Below, piece by piece: positions 34,701-45,172 of a stretch of DNA of 60,000 nt (position 1 is the first letter of the stretch; every line of letters begins with the position of its first letter). The notes beneath the pieces were generated by a model. It saw only the letters and a list, made by a program, of their open reading frames with translations. It made no database searches and was not told where the DNA came from. The DNA lies in NCBI RefSeq assembly GCF_963678635.1, contig NC_087062.1, positions 79,363,200-79,423,199 on the forward strand. Reading direction: 5' to 3'. Source of the stretch: Symsagittifera roscoffensis (taxonomy: Eukaryota > Xenacoelomorpha > Acoela > Convolutidae). Made by a program: the position numbers and the translations under genes.

Positions 34701-36800
34701 TTAAAGAGAAGCCAATCAGACGCAACCCCAATCATCCTGATGATGGTTCTTACCTATATCCAAAATGTTTGTTGTAAGGGAGAATTTCTAATGGCTATTC
34801 TTTTTTCATTATTTCACCTAACCACGCATACTTTAGTTAAAAACTTTAGAATTTAGAGTCAGATACGCATACTTTAATTAAAAACTTTTTGTGGAAGAAG
34901 TGGAAGAAAAATTATTTGCCGTGAATGGCGTTCTACAGGCGTAGGAAAAACTCAATGCAATCTCAAAAATGCGATAATGTTTTGGAAGAAGATTCTAATT
35001 CAATCAGAGGTTTATGGAATTATGACATTTTTAAAGATGCATTTCCAGGAAGAGAGGGTTTGTAATGAGATGTCGAAGTGGAAATAATCATGAAAGGTGG
35101 TTCAAGGTCTGTCATATCTCGACCGGTATCAAATTTGGTTTCTGTGCTTCCAGTTGAAGAACTGTGAAATTGAAATTTGGGGTGGAGTGTGCTGTTGGAA
35201 AAAAGCATCATTAGTTAATTGTATAACATTTGAAATAGTCTATCAATTGGGCAATAGACGTCATAAGTGTTCAACAAAATTCATGCGTTTTTTCTAGTAA
35301 ATTTTGTGCTCTGGGCTTTATAACATCGGTATAAAATCGTACTACATCTCTCGTTTGGGTTTTTGATCGAAAATATTATGTTTGAAACTAAAAATCACAC
35401 AGGGTTAAGAAGCAAAAAATTTTTGATTTTCAGCACTAAAAACCGCGTTAAATTGAGTTATTTTGAAGTTTTGTTGAGCAATTTACGGAAAAAACTCCTG
35501 TCAATTTTTGATTAGTAGAACAAAATGATTCTGTGATAAAAAGTTTTAAAAAAATCTTTGTTATAAGAAGTGTGTTTGCATCGGGCGAAATAAAGACCAA
35601 AGAGAGAATCCTTAATGGATAAAAGGCCGAATGCGCAAAAAGTTGGCCGGCCAGTCAGAAATCAAAATTCGTCAATTCGAAAGAGAGAAAGCTATAAAAT
35701 CAGTCATTTTGGACAGTTTAAAGGGCTTTTATTGATTGAGAAAGTTCGCGCAGTTGGTCCTTCGCGCAATCAAGTTTTCATTCGTCAAGTTTTTGAATTG
35801 ATGTGTGAAAATTTTGGGCTTTGGTATGAAATGGAATAGTAGCGGTTGAATTTTATGTCTGAAATCATTCCGATGACAAATCTGATCATTATGAAAATCT
35901 TCATCCTCGTATTTAACTCTGATACTGTTTTCAGGATACCAATGCTCCACAAGCGGATCGTTTTGCACGCAGAACTTCAAAACGACTGATGAAATGTCTT
36001 CCGAGGCACGACTCGTCGAACTTCCGAAAGAACTCGATCAAATCAAGAAAATCAGGCCAGCTAAACTCGTGGAAGCAATATCTCCCTCTAGCTTTGAAGT
36101 GGAGCGGGGTGGTGGAAATGAGACCAAAATTGACTTTGGGAAGGATTGGTGGAGTATGCTTGGGAAACAAGGGAAAAAAGATGGCGATAAAGCCCAACCT
36201 TGTGACAGTAATCCAAAGGTGTATTGTGCAGATGACTACACATGTTGCCAAGGCTAGATACTATTCAATGATTTAGATCTCATATCATCATTTCTAGGTT
36301 TTTTATATATCCTGGGAAGGTTGGCTGAAAATCATGGGAATGGTAAGGTTAATTTATTATCACAAGGAAAATTTTCTATAGTTTTAGCGTCTTTTTTTTA
36401 AAAAAAATCATTATAGCCGCTTATGATTTGATTGAGTCAAATTTAACAAAAGCATTTTTGTATTTTTTCGTACACTTCTCTTATTTTTCATGATTTTCAC
36501 GGTACTCGAATAAAGTTACATATTTTTTGCGGTAGAAATGGCAAAGAAAACCCAATTTCTTCATTCGACAATATATTGCAATCTGCAATTTCTTCAGCTG
36601 GAAAAAAAAGAACGCAAACATTAACACAACGTGATTTACTCGCAAAAAGGGATTAATAAATTGACTGGGAATTTGTTTCAGGCAAAGATAATTCGATGAT
36701 GTGTTGTCCTATGAGTGAAGCCGTCTGCTGTGGCGACAACGAGACATGCTGTCCCCATGGAACTACGTGCGACATCACCAATCACATCTGCACCAAATGA
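19737..36800 (+). CDS. GRN: Progranulin (secreted granulin precursor), six coding exons
   Basis: Exons: 19737-19957, 20542-20660, 32563-32785, 32994-33088, 35935-36252, 36682-36800. Every junction keeps phase, giving 364 aa to TGA 36798-36800. A hydrophobic signal peptide (about residues 1-28) is followed by three cysteine-rich granulin modules. Module A has the full 12-Cys pattern (CCEVPQ, YGCCALPNAVCC, YCCPSGWHC). Module B is longer, with a Gly/Ser/Thr insert and about 15 cysteines. Module C has 12 (MMCCPMSEAVCC, TCCPHGTTC). A 65-residue charged linker precedes C. Granulins are secreted or lysosomal growth-factor-like proteins. ATG 19737 is chosen because it directly begins the signal peptide. 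Introns 1-4 are GT-AG; intron 5 begins GC. Intron 2 is 11.9 kb and full of retroelements. Confidence 0.92.
20661..21640. other. Intron 2 of progranulin, 5' part
   Basis: The GTATAC donor is at 20661. Nothing else coding is recognised in this stretch, and no further granulin-type cysteine pattern is seen. Confidence 0.5.
21641..25747 (-). pseudogene. pol: Decayed Ty3/Gypsy pol in progranulin intron 2
   Basis: Reading from 25747 leftwards on the minus strand: a short N-terminal piece; RT pieces (FASLDLKYAFSQLPLDETA at about 25230-25180; FCSLDDILIVSKG near 25050); RNase H (KCDASHKGLGAALEQ near 24670, NYSTNEPE); the integrase zinc finger (RRTHPGEE, then DECQSCRSC near 23600); then integrase core remnants to about 23050 (TDFAGPMF, GINQIFCPAGNHRG). 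The catalytic Glu position reads Gly. A Ser/Lys-rich tail (22245-21641) ends it. Frames are broken at least eight times. No LTRs recognised. It is older than the neighbouring 25806-31314 element and of a similar Gypsy type, because both have long charged tails after integrase. Confidence 0.8.
25806..26021 (-). repeat. 3' LTR of the intronic Gypsy element
   Basis: 216 bp. In element sense it runs TGTTG...TTGACA, with TG...CA ends intact. It is flanked inside by the PPT (26022-26031) and outside by CACT. Confidence 0.92.
26022..26031 (-). promoter_or_regulatory. Polypurine tract
   Basis: GAAGGGGAAG on the minus strand, directly adjoining the 3' LTR; it would prime plus-strand DNA synthesis. 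Confidence 0.85.
26305..28845 (-). pseudogene. pol: Gypsy pol: end of RT, RNase H, integrase finger, long tail; integrase core absent
   Basis: An 846-codon open stretch. RT thumb (KCKFAQRECEWLGHKITPTG), RNase H (IVCDASHNVLGAVLEQ, KYSTNELEMLAVVW, VTDHKALISLL, GLADYLSRHPS), then a 300-residue linker and the integrase zinc finger (RIHAYHHGKSNMF, EGCPECTAAD near 27140). The expected 150-residue DDE core is missing: within a few residues the sequence passes to a basic Lys/Ser/Pro-rich tail (KKSKIAAKSV, RKSGRKRTAVTK) of about 240 residues. The frame stays open across the gap, so the deletion is in frame. The element cannot have integrated with this version of pol. Confidence 0.88.
28846..30227 (-). 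pseudogene. pol: Gypsy pol: zinc knuckle end, protease, start of RT
   Basis: The second gag zinc knuckle (HKIGHFERTC) is read in this frame, so gag and pol were probably one frame, now shifted at a T6 run near 30197. The protease motif is VWIDSGSPISIF (about 29880). RT begins with FVSPIVITVKKDGSVKLALE and MPNIEELMD. TAG near 29032 interrupts RFxTGFYGLTTMP. Past it, HASIDDILVVTKG carries the DD pair of the RT box (about 28930). A lost A near 28867 shifts the frame to the next segment. Confidence 0.85.
30122..31099 (-). CDS. gag: Gypsy Gag polyprotein (325 aa, frame-shifted end)
   Basis: Starts at ATG 31099 and reads MAQSAGSGGGKNPLG. A capsid-like helical domain follows at about residues 30-200 (FWINRFQWGMVAKHS, EFKKERNETYETYQLLSRKQ, LRDVFIVNMNN), typical of retrotransposon Gag. 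An Arg/Gly-rich segment (RGGYRNNRARGRGSYQ) and the zinc knuckle CYNCDQQNFTREHLDRC come next. The last 30 residues after VTCNF are out of the ancestral frame. The start codon uses the last LTR base plus the first two PBS bases. Confidence 0.85.
   Translation of the reverse strand: MAQSAGSGGGKNPLGITCFWPAKCTETPMLWEFWINRFQWGMVAKHSLNPMNFYFAATLTEAQITDLPEEVDGKNRRVSEQVLISNLYLCLGEKGQDELHKRRPHLDLQTIRCPRMIDALETEFKKERNETYETYQLLSRKQFINESLEQFHSVLSGLAAQCNFGALEDRILRDVFIVNMNNRDAQKELCRSTKTPEEVYRIALSYERGNKYASSFVSTGPVGAPGSSSGGGGIQIKSEPVGIIRGGYRNNRARGRGSYQERGSYRGRNLPNNNKCYNCDQQNFTREHLDRCPAKGVTCNFLATKLATSNEPAGENVETSGDREP
31081..31098 (-). promoter_or_regulatory. tRNA primer-binding site
   Basis: TGGCGCAGTCAGCAGGAT in element sense, starting one base after the 5' LTR. 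It begins with TGG, complementary to a tRNA CCA end. The tRNA itself was not identified. Confidence 0.75.
31099..31314 (-). repeat. 5' LTR of the intronic Gypsy element
   Basis: 216 bp, matching 25806-26021 except near the end (TTGATA against TTGACA) and a C/G difference (CTTGCG against CTTCCG). The outer CACT duplication is at 31315-31318. Confidence 0.92.
31319..32562. other. Intron 2 of progranulin, 3' part
   Basis: AT-rich. Ends in a T-rich tract and TTTTAAG acceptor at 32562. No supported gene or RNA seen. Confidence 0.5.
33121..35575 (+). mobile_element. Relic BEL/Pao LTR element in progranulin intron 4
   Basis: Diverged direct repeats at about 33121-33450 and 35199-35575 share CTAGTAAATTTTGTG, TTTGATTGAAAATAT/TTTGATCGAAAATAT, GATTTTCAGCA, GAGCAA.TTACGGAAAA and AAATGATTCTGT, so they look like old LTRs (the right one carries about 50 extra bases). 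Between them the + strand encodes BEL/Pao-type pieces: 33802-34032 resembles the region before the integrase finger (KHFFWVARGDKIAGLIAW, a decayed ADLI-type motif), and 34529-34777 resembles the integrase end (WEFARGGALWRQA, EFQSVLFEATNLLKEKP, YLYPKCLL). All frames are broken and no RT is readable. Confidence 0.7.
36253..36681 (+). other. GC-AG intron 5 of progranulin
   Basis: Exon 5 reads TGTTGCCAAG before GCTAGA, and exon 6 starts after TTTGTTTCAG. No GT donor keeps the granulin pattern. Using the GC donor joins CQ-G-KDNSMMCC and completes module C. If the intron is retained, TAG at 36255-36257 ends the protein after CCQG. Confidence 0.7.
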
Positions 36801-37213
36801 TATCGTGACGAGAAACAGAAGAGCCGGAACCCAGTCGAGTTGGAGAGTTCTAATATCTAACTTAAAATTATTACTATATCTATTTATTAGATCTTTTTAC
36901 TTAAAAAGCTTGTCATCGAAAATATGTTGTATATCTCAATTTCATTCATTGGAAAAATTGAAATAAGTATTATCGACACTATGTAATATTCATGTGCGAA
37001 ACATTTCGTTTCAAATTTTCTTCTATAGTTTTCGATACTCTTGCCGATCTGCACTTACAATGAACCGTTCAGGTGCGGATCAAGGATTCCCTCGAAGTAG
37101 ACGGATGCCAAAACAATCGAAAAATTTTCGTCGCTCGACAAAGTTAATCTTCTGAAACTCGGAACCACTATGAACTATGAAACCGCTTTCATCTACTCAT
37201 TTTTATATTCTGT

Positions 37214-37219
37214 AATAAA
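37214..37219 (+). terminator. Poly(A) signal of progranulin
   Basis: AATAAA about 415 bases after the stop codon, followed by a T/G-rich stretch (TTCAATTTTGATTG). The 3' UTR is otherwise plain. Confidence 0.5.
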
Positions 37220-37556
37220 CGTATCGCCTTCAATTTTGATTGCAGATCCCTGCAGTTTAGATTTTACCTGACATTTTCAAAAAGAAACGACACAATTAAA
37301 CCGTTCAATTTTTCCACAAAAAAGACAAAAAGCCCCCCTTTTTTCTCTCCTATAAAACATCAGTGCTGCCATACACTACCCGCTCAAGTTCTATTTTAAA
37401 ATATGTTCAATGATCGCAGATTGACAATAGCTCAGAAATAACCCCCTGACAATTAAAAGGGTCCTCCGTTTAGTACCATTGTTTACATGCGGAAAATGCG
37501 CTTACATGGGGAAAATGCGCTTCAAAATTCAACTTTTTGATCAAACACTCGTTTAA

Positions 37557-37700
37557 AAAAGCCTAAAAACAACGTCTTTTTCTGCTTATTTTTTCTAGGA
37601 TTTGCCTTTGAAAAAATGGTCAAAGGTCTGTTTTGTGGTTTAGGAGAGCTGAGAAAATCAATTTGGTGGACCAAACAAAGCGAGAAATATTTCAAAATGG
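37557..37700 (-). mobile_element. hAT-MITE relative, internal fragment
   Basis: The reverse complement contains TTTGGTCCACCAAATTGATTTT and CAGCTCTCCTAAA, matching the interior of the 18235-18654 element. No termini kept. Confidence 0.55.
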
Positions 37701-37721
37701 TGGTTTTTTAACCATTCAAAC

Positions 37722-37896
37722 CAGCAGCGGATTTAGGGTGGAGGCCCTCAGGGATTTGATGCCCTGCCAGCCCAAAATACTTTTTTGAGTCTCCATTTTT
37801 GGCTGATGGAGCTTAATTTTTTTTGGAGGATTTTTTTTTTTGAAACTCCGAACCCCCCCCCCCCTCCCCCCTCGAGAAAATCGTAGGTCAGCCCTG
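37722..37896 (-). mobile_element. hAT-type MITE (175 bp) with 8-bp target duplication
   Basis: Minus-strand start CAGGGCTGACCTACGATTTTC with CTCGAG and a poly-G run; the other end is CAGCAGCGGATTTAGGG on the + strand. Flanks ATTCAAAC (37714-37721) and ACTCAAAC (37897-37904) match at 7 of 8. Short relative of 18235-18654. Confidence 0.8.
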
Positions 37897-38575
37897 ACTC
37901 AAACTGTTCATTTTTGTAGCTTTTTTGAGCGTAACTTTGATCACTTTTCACCTGAGCGATACGCTTTCGAATTTCATAGCAAATTAATACTTTATTTGCT
38001 AATTTTGAATTTGAATAAATTGGACAAGCTGTCCGAAAAAAAACTGCTGGTTCAATTTCACGGCTTGCGAATGAATGATCATATCCTTCCTGAGTTTTTA
38101 AAGCACATGGCTCAAAATAATTTTAGTTTGATGAAACTTTTGAGAATTTTATGTCGCCTAGCTTTAAATAACGTTGAGAAAAGCAATATTACAAAAAAAA
38201 ACTCGAAGCATAGAAACAGACTAAATTATAAACCTTTAGAAAGGTTTGACTTTTTCTCAATTTTCTGCACGATTGTTTAAACTGAAAAAGTCTCACTCGA
38301 TTGAAATGCCAGAAAACAAACCAATAAATTATTTATTTGAAAGTTGGTCAATCGTATTTGTTAATTACAGATCAATTTGTCAAAAAGCATATAACAAGCG
38401 TCGCTACTTGCAATACAAACAATGAATCTTGTTTCTAACTTTTGTTTTAAATTTACAAACATTTTATTTTAAAGTTCATTACAAAGTAATATTTCAGACA
38501 AATTTTTGGCTTCAAAACTTTCTGAAATATCGAAAACCTTCAGCATAACATCTCTCGAAACAAGCGGTCTTGCAC

Positions 38576-38880
38576 AGGAGCGGATCTAAACTTTTCTCGA
38601 GAACAGACGGATGTTCAAAAAAAATTCGAAACTTTAGATCTCTATTAGGTCGCATAATTTGTTTTTCTAAACTCTCTACAGTAAAGACCTTTTTTGTTCA
38701 TTTTCTTGCACTACAGAAAAATTTAAAAAAAACAGGCCCCAGAAGGCGTTTTTTGGAAACTTTTAGTAATTTTTTTGTTATAAAAAAAACGACTTGTTGG
38801 CGCTCGCTCTCTTAAAGAAAGTTGTTATTGGCCCTCAAGTAACTTAAGAAAAAAAATTAGGGCCAGTTGCATTCTCAGCT
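38576..38880 (+). mobile_element. Degraded hAT-type MITE copy
   Basis: Starts CAGGAGCGGATCTAAACTTTTCTCGAG, like the 18235 element. It later shares AAAACAGGC and AAGGCGTTTTTTGGAAACTTTT with the 47216 copy. The right end is not clear. Confidence 0.6.
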
Positions 38881-40374
38881 ACATTCCCTAAAGCCGCGAC
38901 GGATATTGCATCAGCTTATTTTAATTTAACCAGGAGGTCGGCTTTTTTGGTGAGCTTTTAAAACATTCCCAGAAAATGTAACGGTAATTTTTAATTTTTT
39001 TTCTGCAAATTTCCAATTGTGAATACTTGTTTGTTTTATCTAATTGAAAAAAATGTGGAACAAGTGAATTTTCTTTGTTCAATTTGAAATGCTTCTATGC
39101 GCGGATTAACTGGTTGCATTTGCCATATCCGGATACGATGAAAAAATTAATTTTCAAAAAGGAAAGGGTATAATGTGGTGTTTATTTTGAGTTAAATCAT
39201 CAAACTTTAACAAAAGGTATATAAAAATTCTCAAATATATGAATAACAATTCCGTTTCATAAGGGACAGCCAGGGCATTTTATTTTTTCTCAATTGTTTC
39301 TCGATTGGTTCGATTGATGAAAATTATTTCCGAAAGTGTTCAAAACCAGAATCCAAACCTTGGTCAGCTCGGCTGGTGAAATTGGTTGCAACTGATTCCG
39401 AAAGAACCAAAAATTTCAATTAAGATGATCTGACCGTTAAAGATTTTCAACCGAACGATGTCATCGGTCATCGTTGCGTCTTGCTTTAAGATTGATTGAA
39501 TCATGCTCACTTTGAACATAAACCGTATCGTTTTAATTTATTTCAAATAATCGTATATTCCAGCTGGCATTTAATCAATTTTTTTGAAGTGCTAAATTTT
39601 ACTTGATGGAAAAAATGAATTCTATCCGCCGGTTAGTCATTTTTACAACCATTGACTTGTGTATTATATCTGGTTGAGTTTTACGCCAGCTACAGCAACG
39701 CAATGTATTGGCTTTGGGGTTAAAAGTACTCGAATAAAGTTTCAAAGCGACTCGACCAAAAATCACAACAGTAATAAAAAAAAAATCATCATGACAAAAA
39801 TGATAATCATAACTAGACTGCTCGGATATCGAAACAAAGCCCTGATATCGAAACAAAGCCTCCCCTTAATCCATATCGAATAGTTTTTGGGAAACAAAAA
39901 TTTTGAAAAATCTATAATTTTTGGATAAAATCAAAAATCAAATGTGAAAATTTGGGTCGTACGAAGTTAATACGACCGATTAGCTAGCCTCAATTCAATT
40001 CGGAACGAGTAGGTTGTGATGGATGAACAAAAATCAATTTACATCGATTATAATCAATTAAAAATGGATTACATTATAACTATTTATCGAGGCAACAAAA
40101 TCCGTTTTTAATCAAAGATAATCAATTCTTTTTCATTTGTGGGGACACTGAAAAAAAAACTCAATTATATTTGATACTTTTCAACTTATTGAGATGCGAT
40201 TATTCAAGCGCATACACAACTTTTTACGTTTTACACTATGATTGGTTACTTGTTGTTCAATATAAGTTTTTTCAGCGCAACTTATGTTACTTTGTTACTA
40301 TTTTTGTTACTTTGTTAATTTAATCAATAACTGAATTTCGTTCCTTTCATCAATTGCCCTTTCATCATGAATTT
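38881..40374. other. Non-coding interval
   Basis: AT-rich with no supported gene. Near 40280-40380 a stretch (TTACTTTGTTACTATTTTTGTTAC, then CCTTTCATCAATTGCCC) is a partial forerunner of the 775-bp duplicated unit that follows. Confidence 0.5.
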
Positions 40375-41932
40375 TGTCTCTCGAATTTTGCCTAAGTTTG
40401 TATGCGGTCTATTCTTCAATTTAGTTCAGATGTTTGCCTTTTTGTTCTAGTAACTTAGGTTACTTTGTTACTGTTTTTGTTACTTGGTTATTTTAATCTT
40501 TAACTGAATTTTGTTCCTTTCATCAATTGCCCCTTATAACTCCCCAATGATTGCCCTTTTCCCCCTTTGTACCCAAACCCTGCCATCCCCCACCTGAACC
40601 AATCCTCTCCCCTCCCTGACCTGGACCGGATCAGTTGGGCGGTTCAGTTGTTGGGAGGGGCGTTGGTTCATGTGCGGGGGTTTGGTTCATGTGCGGGCGG
40701 GGGTTTGGTGGTTCAGTTGAGGGGATTGGTTCAGGTGCGGGGTGGTTCAGATGGGGATGGTAGTGTGGTTCAGGCTGAAGCGGAGTGTGGAAATCATGGT
40801 TCAGTTGGGGGGAGGGTGTCTCAGAGGCTCAGGTGGGGGTGGCTCAGGTGTGGAAGGTAAAGGGGCAGACGTAAGTGGGGGAAGTTAGCGGAGTTTTTTT
40901 TTCAATTTGAGTTTAGGCTAGGAATGGAGTAGGCCGTACACTTGCTTGGCAAAATTCCCGCATTACTCATTTGACAAGTGCAGAAAAGCTTGCAAGTTTC
41001 TGCACGATGCGAAACAAAAATAAAAATTAAAGACCTATTTTAATCTGATTTTCCACTTATTTTATAATACATTATAATAGATTTCAAATGAATTGTAATG
41101 CAATATGTTGTTACGAGAAAAAAATGAATTCATATCCCTTTTTAGTCCAATTTCCTTTCGGGTTTTGTCTAAGTTTGTATGCGGTCTATTCTTCATTTTA
41201 GTTCAGATTTTTGCCTTTTTTGTTCTAGTAACTTAGGTTACTTTGTTACTGTTTTTGTTACTTGGTAATTTTAATCTTTAACTGATTTTTGTTCCTTTCA
41301 TCAATTGCCCCTTATAACTCCCCAATGATTGCCCTTTTCCCCCTTTGTAGCCAAACCCTGCCATTCCCCACCTGAACCAATCCTCTCCCCTCCCTGACCT
41401 GGACCGGATCAGTTGGGCGGTTCAGTTGTTGGGGTGGGGGGGTGTTGGTTCATGTGCGGGGGTTTGGTTCATGTGCGGGCGGGGGTTTGGTGGTACAGTT
41501 GAAGGGGATTGGTTCAGGTGCGGGGTGGTTCAGATGGGGATGGAAGTGGTGGTTCAGGTGGAAGCGGAGTGTGGAAGTCATGGTTCAGTTGGGGGGAGGG
41601 TGTCTCAGAGGCTCAGGTGTGGAAGGTAAAGGGGCAAACGTAAATGGGGAAGAGGTTAGCGGAATTTTTTTTCAATTTGAGTTTAGGCTAAGGAATGGAG
41701 TAGGCCGTACACTTGCTTGGCAAAATTTCCGCATTACTCATTTGACAAGTGCAGAAATGCTTGCAAGTTTTTGCACGATGCGAAACAAAAATAAAGTGTA
41801 ATAACCTATTTTAATCTGATTTTCCACATATTCTATAATCCATTATAAAAGATTTCAATTGAATTGTAATGCATTATGTTGTTACGAGAAAAAAATGAAT
41901 TCATATCCCTTTTTAGTCCAATTTTCTTTTGT
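40375..41932 (+). repeat. Tandem duplication of a ~775-bp unit with a GC-rich, G-skewed core
   Basis: Unit 1 is about 40375-41150 and unit 2 about 41151-41932, at roughly 95% identity. Each has GTTACT repeats, then a C-rich arm (CCTGAACCAATCCTCTCCCC), then about 250 bases rich in GGTTCAGGTG/GGTTCATGTG motifs whose GGGGATTGGTTCAGG is complementary to that arm, then ATAAAA-type AT-rich DNA. The G-run density would allow G-quadruplexes and the arm a hairpin. The open frames inside (40567-40860, 41426-41801) are composition effects. Confidence 0.85.
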
Positions 41933-44900
41933 CTGGCCGTAATATGGAAATCGATTATATTGACAATATTTTAGACTATGAAAATCCAGTATATTCTATT
42001 TTTTTCTCTTGTCTGAATTGCGGGTTTATTTGATTTCAGGGAGTCGATTTTTTCAATGTGTTGTACAAAAAATTGTATTAAAAGCTACTAATTTGATCGC
42101 CGAAATATTACAAAATGAAAAACACCTCAAGCAAAAAATATTCCGTTTTCTTTGAAAGTCGGAACAATAATCAGAATTATAAATAATAATATTAATCATA
42201 ATCAGAAAAATAAATTGTTTTCAGGCTCACTTTCAAACATGTACAACGTTTGGTATATATTATAACCCGTTGTCAACTGCTATATTAGCAACGCTATATA
42301 TTGAGGAACTCAACCGACGCAAAAAAGGATCTCTACAACGATTTCCAATCTCTTATGATTTGCATAGTTTTGACCAACTTCATTGAGTGAAGTTCCGTTC
42401 GATTGTGGTCTCTACTCAATAAATCTATTATATTTCGGCCGAATCGAACGTACTCTGTAGTTTGGATGTCTCAATAAACAGAAAATTTCATTTTTGTTAC
42501 ATGAAAATTTTATTGCACGATTATTTTTACCGACAAATTTTTGTCTCTCTGATTTTGTCTCAGATTATATGCGGTCTATTCTTGAGTTTAGTTTTATGCT
42601 TCGACTTTGAATTCGATTGTTTCAACTTTGTGTGCGAATGCTTCTATTTTGAGTTCGACTTTATGCTTGACTGTGTCGACTAAGTTTTGATACTATACTT
42701 CTCTGTTTCAAATTTTCGTTCGACAGAAAGGCTGATTGTGCAACTCAGTTGGGGTCGGATTAATTTCTAGTCTTGAGTCAAACACCTCAACCTGGCTTTT
42801 GGAATGACCTCTGAAATATCGTTATTAAAGTTATCGTTATTGTACAGTTAATTTGACGAAAGCATAAGCAGCAACTAAATCGTAAGCTGCGATTCATTTT
42901 GGCTCAAAAATTGTTCTGAAATTAGTTGAAGCGAGCTACTTTCCGTTTTTCAGTTATGTTTTTGGGAGCTGCTTAACAATTTACCCTTTTTCAGAAAGGG
43001 GGTTGTTGTTAAGTAGAGTAGGTTTGTCGATTTTTTGATAAATCAGAATGCAGAAACATTATAATTCTCCATGCAAAGCTCTAGCGCTAATTTACTATAT
43101 TTATCCATAGGGGTGCAGTTTCTTAAGTAGATACCATAGAAGGGAGGGGGGGGGGGGGGGTTGATAAGTAGATTATATTTTTGCAATGACTGATTTGTTT
43201 GAAGATTGAACAATAATTTGAATTTCTTTGGCGTAATTAACATTTTTAACATAGCCATCTAACGGTTGGAAAAGAGTAACGAACGCAATGAAACTGAAAA
43301 AAGAACTGAACTGTTTTCTCGAAAACTTTCAACAAATAATAGATGGCCTTGTAACTCTTTATGATGGACACTTTTCTGTTAAAGTTAACCCAGTTTGAGA
43401 AAACAGGATCAATAGGCAAAACATTTATTTCGCTGGGAAATCTGATAATTAGTTTTCATTTTCGAAATTAGAAGTCGATCACCTTTTATGAGACTTTTCT
43501 CTTTTTTCTGTTCGATAGTGGCGTTTGTCTTACTTTTAACTCTAAAAATGCACTGAACTTGATAGTAAATCAGAAGTCAAACTGCAAACAAAAAATAAAA
43601 TTGAGCGTGAACAAATTTTAAAGATTTTTTCCTGAAAAAAAAAACAAAAAAATCAGCAAGACCTATAAAAGAGTAATCACTGCGTTCATTAATCTTAAAA
43701 AGTAGCTAAATTAATGCTATTTTTTTGAAAAAAAATTAAAAACAAGAAAGTCTGAAATTTGTTTCGATTCTTTAAATTTAATTTTAGCTTTTCTATTAGC
43801 AATTAATGACTAACCTGTTTCTAGATTAAATTTTAGCTTTAAATAGTTTTTTGACAAAAACAAAAACATTTTTTAAGAGGTAGCTAATATAATGGAAGAA
43901 ATTTTGGAAAAAACTGCTTTTTAGCCTGTGGACAAAACTAAAACACCTAAAACTATAATCGACTTCAAGTGAAAATTGTCATTTCTGGGCTCAAACCGTG
44001 GAGGAGATCATTGGTTCCGCTCATTTGCTTTTGGATAACGTCAATTCTTCAAATTTCCATATCAAAGCTTATTGAAACTTTAACAATTGACAGCATGTTT
44101 TTATGGAAAATTTAAACATATTGAGTATTTCGAAAATTTTGTAGTTAAAAAACAAGAATAGCCGGTTTTTGTGGAAATGACAAAAATAATTTTGCTTCAA
44201 GTAATCTTTGCGGGATAAATTCTCAAAACAAAACTAAATCCGAAAGAAAAATTGATTTTTTTTTGCAAAAAACTAAAAGGTCAAATTTAAGTTTTAAAAA
44301 AGTTTCACCCCAAAGTTTTTGAATTTCATGAACTTTTAATCAAACTTCCTGCTGATGCTGATAAAACTAACCCAATTTTAAATATCTATAGTTTTTCGTT
44401 CCGAACATCATATAGTTGTTCATTCGGAACGCTGAAAACTTAAGTAAAAACTCAGTTTTAACAAGAAAACATTGGCGTTTTTCAGCATCTGTGACCGCGA
44501 TGTTATTCAGGAGCGAAATTAATTTTTTTGTGGCAAATAAATGAATTGTCTCAAATCGAATGAGAGTGTATATAGCTGTAAAGATGTTTTTTTCCTGAAA
44601 AAAAAACGGTATAGAATAATAAACGGTATAGTCAATAAAACATGTGTTCTGTTTATAATTTTAAAAGTTAAAACTGCTTGCAACATTCAATTTCATACAC
44701 ATAGTCAAAAAAATATGTATATATTCATATCGGAACACAAAACAAGGAGTTATAATGATATAAAGTTAAAAATTTGCATACAAATTATACACATTTTGTG
44801 ATTATTACTGCGGCATTATTTTTGGTTTTACTTCTTTGATGATGAAAGTTTTGTCACACTTCGATGATGAATGGGTTTTCAATGCCCCCACCCCCCAAAA

Positions 44901-45172
44901 AAAGCTAGTAGACTTGCTTGCCACAACCTAAACAGTTCCTTTTTCATTCGAGCTGTTCATATGGAAGCGTTCTAAGAACCATGGCGTTTTCTTTAAAAAA
45001 TGTTAAAATTATCTTCCGTTTGTAGTATAATTGTTTGAGACTCTCTTATTCTGTATGATATATGCCACTGTAACAGTGACATGTATCAGTAACCCATCTA
45101 TCATAATCAAAGTTTTTCCCTTCCTCCAACATTGACCGCCTGTTGTGCCTGATGGTTGACGTGTCACTCACT
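41933..45172. other. Non-coding interval
   Basis: No supported gene. Near 42540-42590 (TATGCGGTCTATTCTT) is another fragment of the 40375 repeat unit. A G14-plus run lies at about 43146-43161. The rest is AT-rich homopolymeric DNA. Confidence 0.5.

Noticed and set aside
37840-38280. 146-codon + strand frame
   Set aside because: Its first 20 codons are the MITE poly-C end, and the rest is AT-rich with no recognisable similarity.
40567-41801. Gly/Val-rich frames in the GC-rich duplication
   Set aside because: Repeat-driven composition; frames differ between the two units.
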